This document shows positions 1-9,570 of a stretch of 39,964 nt of DNA, in pieces (within the stretch, counting starts at the first letter, position 1; every line of letters begins with the position of its first letter). The translations under genes were made by a program, and so were the position numbers. The notes under the pieces are model-generated. The model was not told the origin of the DNA and made no database searches. It saw nothing but the letters and a program-made list of their open reading frames with translations. Source of the DNA: Verrucomicrobiaceae bacterium (GTDB lineage: Bacteria; Verrucomicrobiota; Verrucomicrobiia; Verrucomicrobiales; Akkermansiaceae). Where the stretch lies: contig JAIYDP010000068.1 in the NCBI GenBank assembly GCA_027487435.1, forward strand, positions 1 to 39,964, written 5' to 3'.

Positions 1-896
1 ACTTTTAGGGCGAGTTCTAGGGCGGCCATGCCTTGTTGGCCGGTGACTTGTGGGGTTTCGCCTCGTGATACGGCATTGACGAAGGATTCTAACTCCATGA
101 AGAGCGGTTCGCCTTTGTCGATCTCGACTTCTACTTTGGCAATTCCTGTGGCGTCTTTCACATACATGGAGCCTTCTTGCTGCATGTAGTCGAGCGATAC
201 ATAACAATCGCCTTGGAAGACGCGGATTTTTCTCATGCGCTCGGGACTGATGCGACTAGCGGTGACATTGGCGATGCAGCCATTTTCAAAGCGGAGCCGA
301 GCGTTGGCGATGTCTTCGGTGCTTGTCAGGACACTCACGCCTACGGCATCGATGGCGACGACGGGACTTTTGACGAGATGGAGGATGATTTCTAGGTCGT
401 GGATCATCAGGTCGAGGATGACGCCGATGTCCATGCTGCGGTTCGGAAATGGCGAGAGCCGGTGAGCCTCGATGAAGCGGGGGCTGGTGAGTTTTTCTTC
501 GAGTTGACGAAGCGCGGGGTTAAAGCGTTCCACGTGTCCTACGGCGAGAAGTTTGTTGCAGCGGCGGGCGGTGTCAACGAGCGCTTGGGCATCGGCGATG
601 CCTGCGGCGATGGGTTTTTCGATGAGGACGTGGACTCCCGATTCGAGTAGCCGGCAGCCGATGTCGCGGTGGGCAATGGTAGGGACGGCGACGCTGGCGA
701 GATCGACCAAACTGGCGAACTTTTCTAAGCTATCGACGGGCGTGCCGCCAAATTCTGCGGCGACGGCTTCCGCGCGGCTTTGATCTTCGTCATAAATGGC
801 GGTGAGTGTGGCTGTGGGGAGGAGGGAGTAGATGCGTGCATGGTTGCGTCCCATGGCTCCGGTTCCGACGACGCCTACGCGTTGGGTGTGACTCAT
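1..896 (-). CDS. Gfo/Idh/MocA family oxidoreductase (3' end cut by window)
   Basis: This is an NAD(P)-dependent sugar-type dehydrogenase whose reading frame is still open at the left edge, so about 298 residues are visible. The N-terminus, translated from the minus strand, shows a Rossmann nucleotide-binding loop (VGVVGTGAMGRNH). Further on are the family's EKP motif (LIEKPIAAG, near residue 90) and GHVERFNPA, the catalytic-domain entry motif of UDP-N-acetylglucosamine 3-dehydrogenase-like members. I chose the ATG at 896 because it lies a few residues before the Rossmann strand. It diverges from lysS, with about 240 bases between them. The substrate is not certain. A nucleotide-sugar role in lipid A or glycan synthesis is plausible, but no lpx gene is in view to support it. 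Confidence 0.85.
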   Translation of the reverse strand, partial: MSHTQRVGVVGTGAMGRNHARIYSLLPTATLTAIYDEDQSRAEAVAAEFGGTPVDSLEKFASLVDLASVAVPTIAHRDIGCRLLESGVHVLIEKPIAAGIADAQALVDTARRCNKLLAVGHVERFNPALRQLEEKLTSPRFIEAHRLSPFPNRSMDIGVILDLMIHDLEIILHLVKSPVVAIDAVGVSVLTSTEDIANARLRFENGCIANVTASRISPERMRKIRVFQGDCYVSLDYMQQEGSMYVKDATGIAKVEVEIDKGEPLFMELESFVNAVSRGETPQVTGQQGMAALELALK

Positions 897-968
897 GCGA
901 TAGCGGTAACGGGTGGAAAGATATTTGGCAAGTGCGTGCTGCGGGAAATGTTGGCATTAACCCGAAAT

Positions 969-1070
969 CCGAAGTAGAACGCTGGCATTCGCTGTCATCA
1001 TTTGCAGAGCAAGGCATTTCAGAGCTTGCCCATCAAAGCCTGACAGCGACGATCTGTGGCTCTACTTCGG
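969..1070. repeat. Imperfect inverted repeat containing interspersed-repeat copy 1
   Basis: CCGAAGTAGA (969-978) and CGCTGTCA (990-997) are mirrored by TGACAGCG (1041-1048) and TCTACTTCGG (1061-1070), with near-equal internal spacing of 11 and 12 bases. The central loop has its own small hairpin (GCAAG...CTTGC). The minus strand of about 957-1025 resembles plus-strand 20960-21025 at roughly 80% by eye, for example TCTGAAATGCCTTGC and GCAAATGATG. The element could be a degenerate MITE-like repeat or a structured RNA. It fills most of the gap between the divergent oxidoreductase and lysS genes. Confidence 0.5.
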
Positions 1071-1136
1071 CTCTCGGGACTATTTTTTCCGAATCTTTGA
1101 TGCGATCCGTGTTTGCCAAAGCGGTCGCAAGGCGTT

Positions 1137-2621
1137 ATGGCAAGCGGCGACATGTCTCAAGAAGAAACCTTACACCACTCCACCGAAGATGAATTGATCG
1201 CCGTGCGCAGGCAAAAGTTGTCGAAATTGCGGGAGTTGGGGATCGATCCGTATGGTCAGCGTTATGATACGACTAGCACACCTGCGGAGTTGCGGACGAA
1301 CTTTGCGGAGGGGCAAAAGGTGAAAATCGCTGGCCGGATTATGGGTTTGCGGGATATGGGGAAGTCGGTATTTTTTCATTTGGGGGATGTGATGGGCTCG
1401 ATTCAGGGGTATTTGGGCTTGAAGGGGCTATCGGAAACGCAAGCTGCGGCTTGGGCTTGCTTGGATCGCGGAGATTGGATCGGCATCGAGGGTGAAACAT
1501 TTTTAACCCGGACGGGTGAGCCGACTGTGAAGGTAGAAGATTTCACAGTGCTGTCGAAGGCGTTGCGACCGATGCCAGATAAGTGGCATGGGGTGGCGGA
1601 TCGGGAATTGAAATATCGCAAGCGGCATTTGGACTTGATGGGCAATGAAGAGAGCGCGGCGGTTTTTGTGATGCGTTCCAAGATGATTGCGGAGATTCGG
1701 CGGTTTTTGCAGGATCGTGGCTTCATCGAGGTAGAAACGCCGATGTTGCAGGATGTGGCGGGCGGTGCTGCTGCGCGTCCATTTGAGACGTATCACAATG
1801 CCTTGGGCATGCCGCTAACGTTGCGGATTGCGCCCGAGTTGTACTTAAAGCGTCTGATGGTGGGTGGCTTTACGAAGTTGTTTGAGTTGAATCGAAATTT
1901 CCGCAATGAAGGCATTTCGCGTCGGCACAACCCTGAGTTTACGATGTTGGAGGCGTATTGGGCGTTTTCCGACTTTGAACAGATGGCGAATTTGGTGGAG
2001 GAATTGACGTGCCATTTGGCAGAGATGTTTTGTGGAGGTTTGCAGATTGAGCATAAAGACGAAGCAGGAGAGGTGCTGCGGACGATCAATTTGCAGCGTC
2101 CATGGCGTCGTGCGGCGTATCATGATTTGATACGTGGTGCGGCGGGGGATGATTTTTTTGTGATCAGTGCGGAGGAACGTCGAGTGCGCTGCGCTGAGCT
2201 CGGGGTGGAAATTTCCGCGAATATGGAGGACTACGAGGTGGTGCAGCAGGTGTTTGAAAAGCTGGTGGAAGAAAAAACCTTTGATCCGTGCTTCGTGACG
2301 CGGGTGGCGCAGGAGTTAGTGCCTTTGGCAAAACTAACGGCAGATGCGCCGACGGTGGAGGTCTATGAATTGATCATCAATGGCCAAGAAATCTCCCCAG
2401 GGTATAGCGAATTGAACGATCCGGATGTGCAACGACAGCGTCTGGAGCATCAATCGGGCGGCGAAGAGCAGAAGGTGGATTATGATTTCATCGAGACCCT
2501 GGAGCATGGCATGCCGCCGGCAGGGGGAATCGGCATTGGGATTGATCGCTTGATTATGATGCTCACGGGAGCCGCGACCATCCGTGATGTGGTGCTATTT
2601 CCGCAGTTGAAGAAGAAATGA
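1137..2621 (+). CDS. lysS: Lysyl-tRNA synthetase, class II
   Basis: This enzyme charges tRNA-Lys with lysine in the cytoplasm. At about 494 residues it is the usual length for bacterial class II LysRS. An N-terminal OB-fold anticodon-binding domain (about residues 50-150) precedes the catalytic core. Visible class II motifs are motif 1 (GFIEVETPML, with the GGAAARPF stretch after it), motif 2 (FRNEGISRRHNPEFTMLEAY) and motif 3 (GIGIGIDRLIMML). The frame can be read from a TTG at 1113. ATG 1137 (preceded by AAGG) or ATG 1152 (MSQEETLHH) are better starts; 1137 is chosen but 1152 is nearly as likely. The coding sequence ends 84 bases before the next start, and no clear terminator lies between. 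Confidence 0.95.
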   Translation: MASGDMSQEETLHHSTEDELIAVRRQKLSKLRELGIDPYGQRYDTTSTPAELRTNFAEGQKVKIAGRIMGLRDMGKSVFFHLGDVMGSIQGYLGLKGLSETQAAAWACLDRGDWIGIEGETFLTRTGEPTVKVEDFTVLSKALRPMPDKWHGVADRELKYRKRHLDLMGNEESAAVFVMRSKMIAEIRRFLQDRGFIEVETPMLQDVAGGAAARPFETYHNALGMPLTLRIAPELYLKRLMVGGFTKLFELNRNFRNEGISRRHNPEFTMLEAYWAFSDFEQMANLVEELTCHLAEMFCGGLQIEHKDEAGEVLRTINLQRPWRRAAYHDLIRGAAGDDFFVISAEERRVRCAELGVEISANMEDYEVVQQVFEKLVEEKTFDPCFVTRVAQELVPLAKLTADAPTVEVYELIINGQEISPGYSELNDPDVQRQRLEHQSGGEEQKVDYDFIETLEHGMPPAGGIGIGIDRLIMMLTGAATIRDVVLFPQLKKK

Positions 2622-2705
2622 ATGGTGAACCCACCCGTGCATTTTCGCCGGATATTTTGATGGATTAAATCTGGCATGGCGCGTGCTTGTGATGTAGGCA
2701 TCTCT

Positions 2706-5700
2706 ATGTCGATTCACGTTGCTTTACATCACCGGACTTCTTATCGCTACGATCGTGCCGTGGGGCACGGACCCCATGTGGTGCGTTTGCGGCCAGCACC
2801 GCATTGCCGGTCGCGGATTTTGTCGTATTCCTTGAAGGTTGGACCAGGTGAGCATTTCATCAATTGGCAACAAGATCCGCAATCGAACCATCTTGCTCGG
2901 CTGGTGTTTCATGAAAAAATGGATCGCCTGGATGTGGAGGTGGACTTGGTGGTGGAGATGTCGGTGCAGAATCCGTTTGATTTTTTCTTGGAGGATCACG
3001 CGATGGAGTATCCGTTTTGTTACGATGCGGATCAGAAAAAGGAATTGGCGCCGTTTTTAGTGCCAGCTAAAGCTGGGGTGTTGGTGGATAAGTGGGTCAA
3101 GGAGTTTGCGGAGCGAAAATGTAGGACGATTGACTTTTTGGTGGAGCTAAATGCGGCCTTGCAGGGTGCGATCGAGTATAAAATCCGCTTGGAACCGGGG
3201 GTGCAAGAACCCGAGGAGTCGCTGGAGAAGGCGTCCGGATCATGTCGCGATTCAGCATGGCTGTTGGTAACGTTATTGCGTCGGTTAGGCTTGGCGGCGC
3301 GCTTTGTTTCTGGGTATTTGATACAGCTCAAGGCGGATGTGAAGTCGCTGGATGGGCCCTCTGGTGCGGAAGTGGACTTTACCGATTTGCATGCGTGGGC
3401 GGAGGTGTATTTGCCAGGTGGTGGGTGGATTGGACTAGATCCGACATCGGGTTTGTTAGCGGGAGAAGGACATTTGCCGTTGGCGTGTTCGCCTGAGCCA
3501 TCGAGCGCCGCGCCGGTATCGGGCGGAGTGGAGCCTTGTGAATCGGAAATGGAGCATGAGATGAAGGTGACGCGGATCTATGAATCGCCGCGCACGACGA
3601 AGCCGTATTCGGAAGAGCAGTGGGAAGAGATCTTGGCGAGTGGTCGCGAGACGGATGAGATGCTGGAATCGATGGATGTGCGGTTGACCATGGGGGGGGA
3701 GCCGACGTTTTTGTCGGTGGATGATTTTGATGGCGACGAATGGAACACGGCGGCTGTGGGGCCGACCAAGCGCAAGTTTGCTGATCAATTGATCAAACGC
3801 TTGCATGCGCGCTTTGCGCCGAAAGGTTTGTTGTTTTACGGGCAAGGTAAATGGTATCCGGGTGAGCAATTGCCACGTTGGTCGTTGCAGTGCTATTGGC
3901 GCAAGGATGGGGAGCCGTTGTGGGAAGATGTGGGGTTGATAGCCGATGATTCGAAGGATTACGGGCACGATGCCGAGATCGCGCAGCGATTCGGTGTGGC
4001 ATTAGCCCAACACTTGGGTGCTGATCCGCAGTGGATGATGCCCGCGTATGAAGATGCGTTTTATTACATGTGGAAAGAGCGGCGATTGCCGACGAATGTT
4101 GATCCTCTGAAGTCGAACTTGAAGGATAAAATGGAGCGCGAGCGCATTGCGCGGATTTTTGATCAAGGCTTGAATGAGGTAGTGGGGTACATTTTACCCA
4201 TCGAACGCAGTGCAACGGAATGGAAAACGGGGCCGTGGTTTCTGCGCGATGAGACATTGTTTTTGTTGCCTGGAGACTCGCCGATGGGGTATCGGTTGCC
4301 GTTAGATTCGCTGCCATGGGTGAAGAAAGAAGAATATCCTTGGATCATCGCCGAGGATCCGATGAAGATGCACACAGCGTTGCCGGAATATTCTGTGGTG
4401 CGTGAAAAGGCGGCGAGCCGAGTCACTATGCAAGACCGTCAGCGTGCTGATGGCCTAACGAAACCTGCCGAGCGGGAAGGGGAGTCATCGAGTAGGGATG
4501 GCCGAGATGTCGCCTGGAAGATCCCGGCAGATCAAGAATCCGCTTCGTGGATTATCCGCAGTGCATTGTGTTTTGAGGCTCGTGAGGGACGGTTGCACGT
4601 TTTTTTGCCGCCGGTGAAGACGACGGAAGATTTTATTGAGTTGATTGCTGCGATAGAAAAAACTGCCGCTACGCTAGAGATACCGATCATCTTGGAGGGA
4701 ACTCCACCAGCGTATGATGCTCGGTTGCGGGTGCTAAAAGTTACTCCCGACCCTGGGGTGATCGAGGTAAACTTACAGCCTGCGAGCACGTGGGATGAGT
4801 TGGTTTCAAATACAACGATTTTGTATGAAGAAGCGCATCAATGCCGCTTAGGGACGGAGAAGTTCATGGTAGATGGTCGTCATACGGGCACTGGCGGGGG
4901 AAATCACATCATCATTGGTGGCGAGACTCCAGCGGATAGTCCCTTATTGCGGCGTCCTGATCTCTTGCGGAGTATGATTACCTACTGGAATCATCATCCT
5001 TCGTTGAGCTACTTGTTTTCTGGATTATTTGTGGGGCCAACCTCGCAGGCACCAAGGATCGATGAGGCTCGTAATGATTCGATCCATGAAATGGAGGTCG
5101 CTTTTCGCACGTTAGAAGGGTCGGAGCCTGCGCTGCCGTGGAAGGTGGATCGGGCGTTTCGGAATTTGTTGATTGATGCGACAGGCAATACGCATCGCGC
5201 AGAGTTTTGCATCGATAAGCTTTTTAGTCCTGACTCCTCGACGGGACGGCTGGGATTGCTGGAGATGAGGAACTTTGAAATGCCTCCTCATGAGAGAATG
5301 AGTTTGGCGCAGCATTTGGTATTGCGGAGTCTGGTAGCGAGGTTCTGGAATGAGCCGTATGTGAAGCCGTTGGTGCGTTGGGATAGCGAAATTCACGACC
5401 GTTGGATGTTGCCGCATTTTACGTGGCAGGACTTCTGTGAGGTATTGGAGGATTTGCGAGAGCATGGTCACATGCTAGAAGATGAGTGGTTTGCACCGCA
5501 CGTGGAGTTCCGATTCCCGCGGATTGGCGACTTCGAACAACGCGGCATTCATGTAGAATTACGTCACGCCATCGAGCCCTGGCATGTGCTAGGTGAAGAA
5601 GGTGCCCCTGGAGGAGCAGTGCGCTATGTGGATAGCTCTGTAGAGCGGATGCAAGTCAAAGTGCGCGGAATGACGGGAGAGCGGCATGTCATCACCTGCA

Positions 5701-6056
5701 ACGGCGTGCGAGTGCCTTTGCATTCCACAGGAACGCATGGCGAGTTCGTAGCGGGTTTGCGATATCGGGCTTGGCAGCCGCCGAGTTGTTTGCACCCAAC
5801 TATCGCACCGCATACGCCGTTGGTCTATGATCTGGTGGATTTATGGAATGAGCGATCCTTGGGCGGTTGCAAATACTATGAAGCGCATCCAGGAGGTAGG
5901 AGTCATGATACATTTCCGGTGAATTGTTTTGAAGCCGAGGCGAGGCGATTGGCTCGATTTTTCCGACAAGGGCATACGGGAGGTAAGATGAGAATCATCG
6001 AGCCACCAAAGAGTCCAGATTTTCCCTTTACGCTGGATTTACGGATGTTACCGTAA
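2706..6056 (+). CDS. Transglutaminase-like N-terminus fused to DUF2126 putative amidoligase
   Basis: This is a cytoplasmic two-part protein of 1116 residues, first gene of a three-gene operon. Residues 1-85 form the bacterial transglutaminase N-terminal beta domain (ALHHRTSYRYDR, VRLRPAPHCR). The transglutaminase core follows, with a visible triad: Cys180 in GSCRDSAWLL, His229 in DLHAWAEV, Asp245 in GLDPTSG. The remainder, from about residue 320, is DUF2126, which Pfam describes as a putative amidoligase; landmarks include RLTMGGEPTF, GTGGGNHI and LEMRNFEMPPHERM. I chose ATG 2706 over 2676 because family members begin with MSI-VALHH. The pairing suggests that the protein both forms and cleaves or rearranges amide bonds on an unknown peptide. 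The reaction is not established. The next start is 32 bases downstream. Confidence 0.92.
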   Translation: MSIHVALHHRTSYRYDRAVGHGPHVVRLRPAPHCRSRILSYSLKVGPGEHFINWQQDPQSNHLARLVFHEKMDRLDVEVDLVVEMSVQNPFDFFLEDHAMEYPFCYDADQKKELAPFLVPAKAGVLVDKWVKEFAERKCRTIDFLVELNAALQGAIEYKIRLEPGVQEPEESLEKASGSCRDSAWLLVTLLRRLGLAARFVSGYLIQLKADVKSLDGPSGAEVDFTDLHAWAEVYLPGGGWIGLDPTSGLLAGEGHLPLACSPEPSSAAPVSGGVEPCESEMEHEMKVTRIYESPRTTKPYSEEQWEEILASGRETDEMLESMDVRLTMGGEPTFLSVDDFDGDEWNTAAVGPTKRKFADQLIKRLHARFAPKGLLFYGQGKWYPGEQLPRWSLQCYWRKDGEPLWEDVGLIADDSKDYGHDAEIAQRFGVALAQHLGADPQWMMPAYEDAFYYMWKERRLPTNVDPLKSNLKDKMERERIARIFDQGLNEVVGYILPIERSATEWKTGPWFLRDETLFLLPGDSPMGYRLPLDSLPWVKKEEYPWIIAEDPMKMHTALPEYSVVREKAASRVTMQDRQRADGLTKPAEREGESSSRDGRDVAWKIPADQESASWIIRSALCFEAREGRLHVFLPPVKTTEDFIELIAAIEKTAATLEIPIILEGTPPAYDARLRVLKVTPDPGVIEVNLQPASTWDELVSNTTILYEEAHQCRLGTEKFMVDGRHTGTGGGNHIIIGGETPADSPLLRRPDLLRSMITYWNHHPSLSYLFSGLFVGPTSQAPRIDEARNDSIHEMEVAFRTLEGSEPALPWKVDRAFRNLLIDATGNTHRAEFCIDKLFSPDSSTGRLGLLEMRNFEMPPHERMSLAQHLVLRSLVARFWNEPYVKPLVRWDSEIHDRWMLPHFTWQDFCEVLEDLREHGHMLEDEWFAPHVEFRFPRIGDFEQRGIHVELRHAIEPWHVLGEEGAPGGAVRYVDSSVERMQVKVRGMTGERHVITCNGVRVPLHSTGTHGEFVAGLRYRAWQPPSCLHPTIAPHTPLVYDLVDLWNERSLGGCKYYEAHPGGRSHDTFPVNCFEAEARRLARFFRQGHTGGKMRIIEPPKSPDFPFTLDLRMLP

Positions 6057-6088
6057 AGCAGTTAGGTCAGAGGAAAAAAGACTTCGGA

Positions 6089-8560
6089 ATGCCAGAGAAT
6101 ATACAAACAAGTCGAACGCAGTATCAGGCACAAAAAATGGTGCCTAGCGTGCCCGACTATGCACAAGAGATGACATCGGCTGATGGTCAGGTGCGAGAGC
6201 ATTGGCTGAGGTTGAGCGAAGAAATTCACCAGTGGAATCCCGAGCAGCGTGCGGCCTATGCAGCGGCAGCGGGGCGTCAGATCGAAGAATTTGGCACAAC
6301 GTTCAATGTCTTTAGTGATGTTGGCGGAGCCGGGCAGCCGTATCAATTGGATCCGATTCCGTTAGTCATTTCGTCTGCCGAATGGCAAAAAGTATCGGCA
6401 GGTTTAGCGCAGCGAATTCGCCTACTGAATGTTGTGTTAGCAGACATTTACGGGCAACAACAGTTGTTATGCGAAGGCTTGATTCCGCCCGACATGGTGC
6501 ATGCGAGTCGTGCATTTCAAATGCATGCTCGCGGTGTTCAGCCTGCGGGGGGAACCTTTCTTCAGGCGACAGGCTGTGACATGGTGCGTGCAGCGAATGG
6601 CAACTGGACCGTATTGCGCGATCATGCAGGAACGCCCGGCGGTATCGGGCAGACCTTAGAAAACCGCAAGATCACGTCGGAGATGTTGGTGGGGATTTTT
6701 GAGCAGATGCATGTTGCTCCCTTGATGGGATTTATCGATGCGCAGCGCGAAGTCATGCGGTCATTATCGATTGGCAAAGATCAAGGAACGAACGTAGTGT
6801 TTCTTACTCCAGGATTTCAGCATCCTTCGTACTTTGAGCATGCTTACAAAGCGAAGTTGTTAGGTTTTCCCTTAGTGGAAGCTGCAGATTTGACGGTGAG
6901 GGAAAGACGATTGTTTTTGAAGACCTTGGGAGGGCTGCGGCGTGTCGATGTTCTGGTATGTCGAGTGGATCATGATGGCATTGATCCATTAGAGCATTGG
7001 GGAGGAAGAAGTGATGGCGTAGCAGGGCTGATCGAAGCATGGCGTGCTGGAAATACTGTGATTTCTAACGCGCCAGGATCGAGTTTTGCTTCATCGCCAG
7101 CATTGATGCCGTTTTTGCCGCGAATTTGTCGCGAATGGTTTGGAGAGGAAATGAAATTGCCTTTTGTGGAAACATGGTGGTTGGGGCAAAAGGAAATTCG
7201 TGACAGTGTTTTTGCTAATTTTTCTCGTTACGTTTTGCTCTCTTCATCACCGCAAGATGACTCCGTTTTGCCGTTGCAATGCTCTGATCTATCTCCGAGT
7301 GCGCGTAAGCAATGGATCAAAGAAATCCTCGATCATCCGCACGACTTCTGCGTGCAAGCAGCGGTTCGACCAAGCGAAATTCCAACGATCGAAAATCGTC
7401 AACTACGGCAGCGCCCCCTTGTGTGGAGAGGCTACGCCATCCAGCATGCTCAAGAAGTTCATGTGATGCCAGGTGGTTTGGCTCGTGTTGGCAAAGGCAA
7501 TGTGCCGCCGCAACTTTGGTCGCATCACGCTGGATACACGAAAGATGTTTGGATTGCAGGCGTGGATAGCAAAACGCCTCAGCAGACGATGGCGATACCG
7601 ATGAAGCCATTGGGACGAGGTCTGAAGGCGCAGGAAGTCCCAAGCCGGATCGCCGAGCAATTGTTTTGGGTAGGGCGTTATGCCGAAAGGGTGGAGTTGA
7701 GCACACGACTCTTGCGCGTGACCCTCAGCCGCTTAGTCGGCGGGGTGGGTGGAATGCAGCAAGAACACTTCCAAGCCTGCCATCGGCTGTTGCAAGCGGT
7801 GGGGCTGATCGCCAAAGAAAAAACAGTGCCTCCGACCGGTGCGTTAGCATTTGTTTCGCGATTGATTCATGAAACCGCAGAATCGATGGGCATGCGTTCA
7901 CAAATCAGCTTACTGATGCAAAACGCCGCGGCGGCACGGGACCGACTTTCCGATGATACATGGCGTTTTTTTAATCGGCTCGATGGCATCGTGCAACCCA
8001 CCGCGAATGCAGATGGCTCTGCGGAGCTTATGCGCAAGCTGGATCAATTGATTCTTCACATGGCGGCGTTTGCTGGCATGCAGGCAGAAAATATGACCCG
8101 CGGACATGGGTGGAGATTTTTGGAAATCGGCAGGAGATTGGAACGCGGTATTGGGACCCTTACTTTATTGGATGCAGCGGCTACAGCGACGCCGTGTTCT
8201 GGCGCGATGCTTGAGGCGTTGTTGCAAACTTGTGACAGTGTGATGACCTATCGAAGAAGGTATTTTTCCACGCCCGAATTGGCTGCCGTGGTAGATTTGC
8301 TTTTTGCCGATGCCAGTAATCCTCGCAGTTTTGTCTATCAAGCCTTGGTGATTCGCGATGAAATTGATCATTTTCCTGGCCATTCGGACTACGGGTTGAT
8401 GCCGAAGATTCGCGAGGAGGCCAACTTGCTCGTAGCTGCCTGCGAGCAAAATTTCGGCACACAGTCCGGAAGGTTTTGCGACTTGAGCGATGATTTGGAA
8501 AAATTTTCTGATTCGCTAACCCAACATTTTTTTAGTCACTCGGTGCGGCGCGTTTACTAG
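6089..8560 (+). CDS. Circularly permuted ATP-grasp ligase fused to alpha-E domain
   Basis: The protein has 823 residues. About 1-500 match the circularly permuted ATP-grasp family (DUF404/DUF407), and from about residue 515 (PSRIAEQLFWVGRYAERVE) it is the helical alpha-E domain (DUF403). ATP-grasp enzymes activate a carboxylate as acyl phosphate and join it to an amine. Alpha-E is a helical partner almost always found with such ligases and transglutaminases. In many genomes the two are separate genes; here they are fused. A purine-rich AGAGGA about 15 bases upstream supports ATG 6089. The stop lies 3 bases before the next start, so translation is probably coupled. The product and substrate of this system are unknown; published comparative genomics has predicted peptide or amide ligation. 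Confidence 0.92.
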   Translation: MPENIQTSRTQYQAQKMVPSVPDYAQEMTSADGQVREHWLRLSEEIHQWNPEQRAAYAAAAGRQIEEFGTTFNVFSDVGGAGQPYQLDPIPLVISSAEWQKVSAGLAQRIRLLNVVLADIYGQQQLLCEGLIPPDMVHASRAFQMHARGVQPAGGTFLQATGCDMVRAANGNWTVLRDHAGTPGGIGQTLENRKITSEMLVGIFEQMHVAPLMGFIDAQREVMRSLSIGKDQGTNVVFLTPGFQHPSYFEHAYKAKLLGFPLVEAADLTVRERRLFLKTLGGLRRVDVLVCRVDHDGIDPLEHWGGRSDGVAGLIEAWRAGNTVISNAPGSSFASSPALMPFLPRICREWFGEEMKLPFVETWWLGQKEIRDSVFANFSRYVLLSSSPQDDSVLPLQCSDLSPSARKQWIKEILDHPHDFCVQAAVRPSEIPTIENRQLRQRPLVWRGYAIQHAQEVHVMPGGLARVGKGNVPPQLWSHHAGYTKDVWIAGVDSKTPQQTMAIPMKPLGRGLKAQEVPSRIAEQLFWVGRYAERVELSTRLLRVTLSRLVGGVGGMQQEHFQACHRLLQAVGLIAKEKTVPPTGALAFVSRLIHETAESMGMRSQISLLMQNAAAARDRLSDDTWRFFNRLDGIVQPTANADGSAELMRKLDQLILHMAAFAGMQAENMTRGHGWRFLEIGRRLERGIGTLTLLDAAATATPCSGAMLEALLQTCDSVMTYRRRYFSTPELAAVVDLLFADASNPRSFVYQALVIRDEIDHFPGHSDYGLMPKIREEANLLVAACEQNFGTQSGRFCDLSDDLEKFSDSLTQHFFSHSVRRVY

Positions 8561-8563
8561 ATT

Positions 8564-9445
8564 ATGAAGTACCAATTGATCCATCGAACGACATATCATT
8601 ATGAGGGCGCTGTGACTGTTTCGCATCACCTCGCAAAACTCGCGCCGCGTTCCTTACCTGGTCAATATTGTCCATGGCATGAATTGGCGATTTTTCCCGT
8701 GCCGGTAGGCCGTGGGGTGCATCTTGATGCCTATGGAAATACGACGACATACTTTGAAGTCGAAGGAAAGCATGAAACTCTATCAGTGACGGCAAAAAGC
8801 TTAGTAGAAGTCACAGCCCCGCGGGCGACCGATGCCGCAAAAACGCCTTCTTGGGAAGAAGTTCGCGATAGCTGCCATGCAGAAAAACTTACGCATGGAT
8901 CCGATGCCGGCATTTTTCGATTTGCATCACCCTTTGTGCCATTGGTTGAAGAGTTTGCTGCGTATGCCAAACAGGACTTTCCTCCAGGGCGTCCGATTCT
9001 CGAAGGTGTCATCGCATTCACCGAGCGAATCTATCGAGAATTTCGCTTTGACCCAAGAGCAACAGACATTAGCACTCCGGTGATGGATGTTTTTCGGCGA
9101 CGCGTTGGTGTATGTCAAGACTTTGCCCATCTGATGCTTGCTTGTCTTCGTTCCATCGGAATCCCTGCGCGCTATGTGAGTGGCTACATCGAAACAGCAC
9201 CGCCTCCCGGGCAAGCTCGCTTGGTAGGTGCGGATGCCTCACACGCATGGGTATCGGTATTCTGTGGTGACCAAGCAGGGTGGCTCGATGCCGATCCTAC
9301 GAACAACTTGCTTCCTCATGATCGGCATATCACCATCGCATGGGGACGTGATTTCTCTGATGTTAGTCCACTGCGAGGAGTGACCCTAGGTGCCGGAAGT
9401 CAGCGAATGGAAGTCGCTGTGGATGTCATTCCGATCGAGGAGTGA
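8564..9445 (+). CDS. Transglutaminase family protein (stand-alone)
   Basis: The protein has 293 residues, last gene of the ATP-grasp/alpha-E operon. The N-terminal beta domain (YQLIHRTTYHYEGAVTVSHH) is followed by a transglutaminase-like core. The catalytic residues are visible: Cys184 in VGVCQDFAHLML, His228 in DASHAWVSV, Asp244 in DADPTNN. There is no signal peptide, so it is probably cytoplasmic and acts on the same substrate as its neighbours as a peptidase, transglutaminase or amidase. It is distinct from the transglutaminase domain fused to DUF2126 upstream, so the operon encodes two such domains. No hairpin terminator is obvious after the stop; the following 120 bases are AT-rich. Confidence 0.93.
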   Translation: MKYQLIHRTTYHYEGAVTVSHHLAKLAPRSLPGQYCPWHELAIFPVPVGRGVHLDAYGNTTTYFEVEGKHETLSVTAKSLVEVTAPRATDAAKTPSWEEVRDSCHAEKLTHGSDAGIFRFASPFVPLVEEFAAYAKQDFPPGRPILEGVIAFTERIYREFRFDPRATDISTPVMDVFRRRVGVCQDFAHLMLACLRSIGIPARYVSGYIETAPPPGQARLVGADASHAWVSVFCGDQAGWLDADPTNNLLPHDRHITIAWGRDFSDVSPLRGVTLGAGSQRMEVAVDVIPIEE

Positions 9446-9570
9446 TGCTTGAAGATATTGTGTGCGGATCATCTAATTTTTTATAAAAATGTAAAAATAT
9501 CGAGATCTGGCACGGTTCATGCGTAACGGTGATTTGTCATGCACCTCTATGCAGAATTTTTTCAACATTC

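Noticed and set aside
177..650. Plus-strand open frames in the first 700 bases
   Set aside because: They are antisense to the Gfo/Idh/MocA oxidoreductase, whose minus-strand translation shows the Rossmann loop, EKP and GHVERFNPA motifs.
3456..3968. 170-residue open frame on the minus strand
   Set aside because: It lies fully inside the DUF2126 fusion gene on the other strand, is very rich in Arg, His and Pro, and shows no domain; it is a shadow frame.
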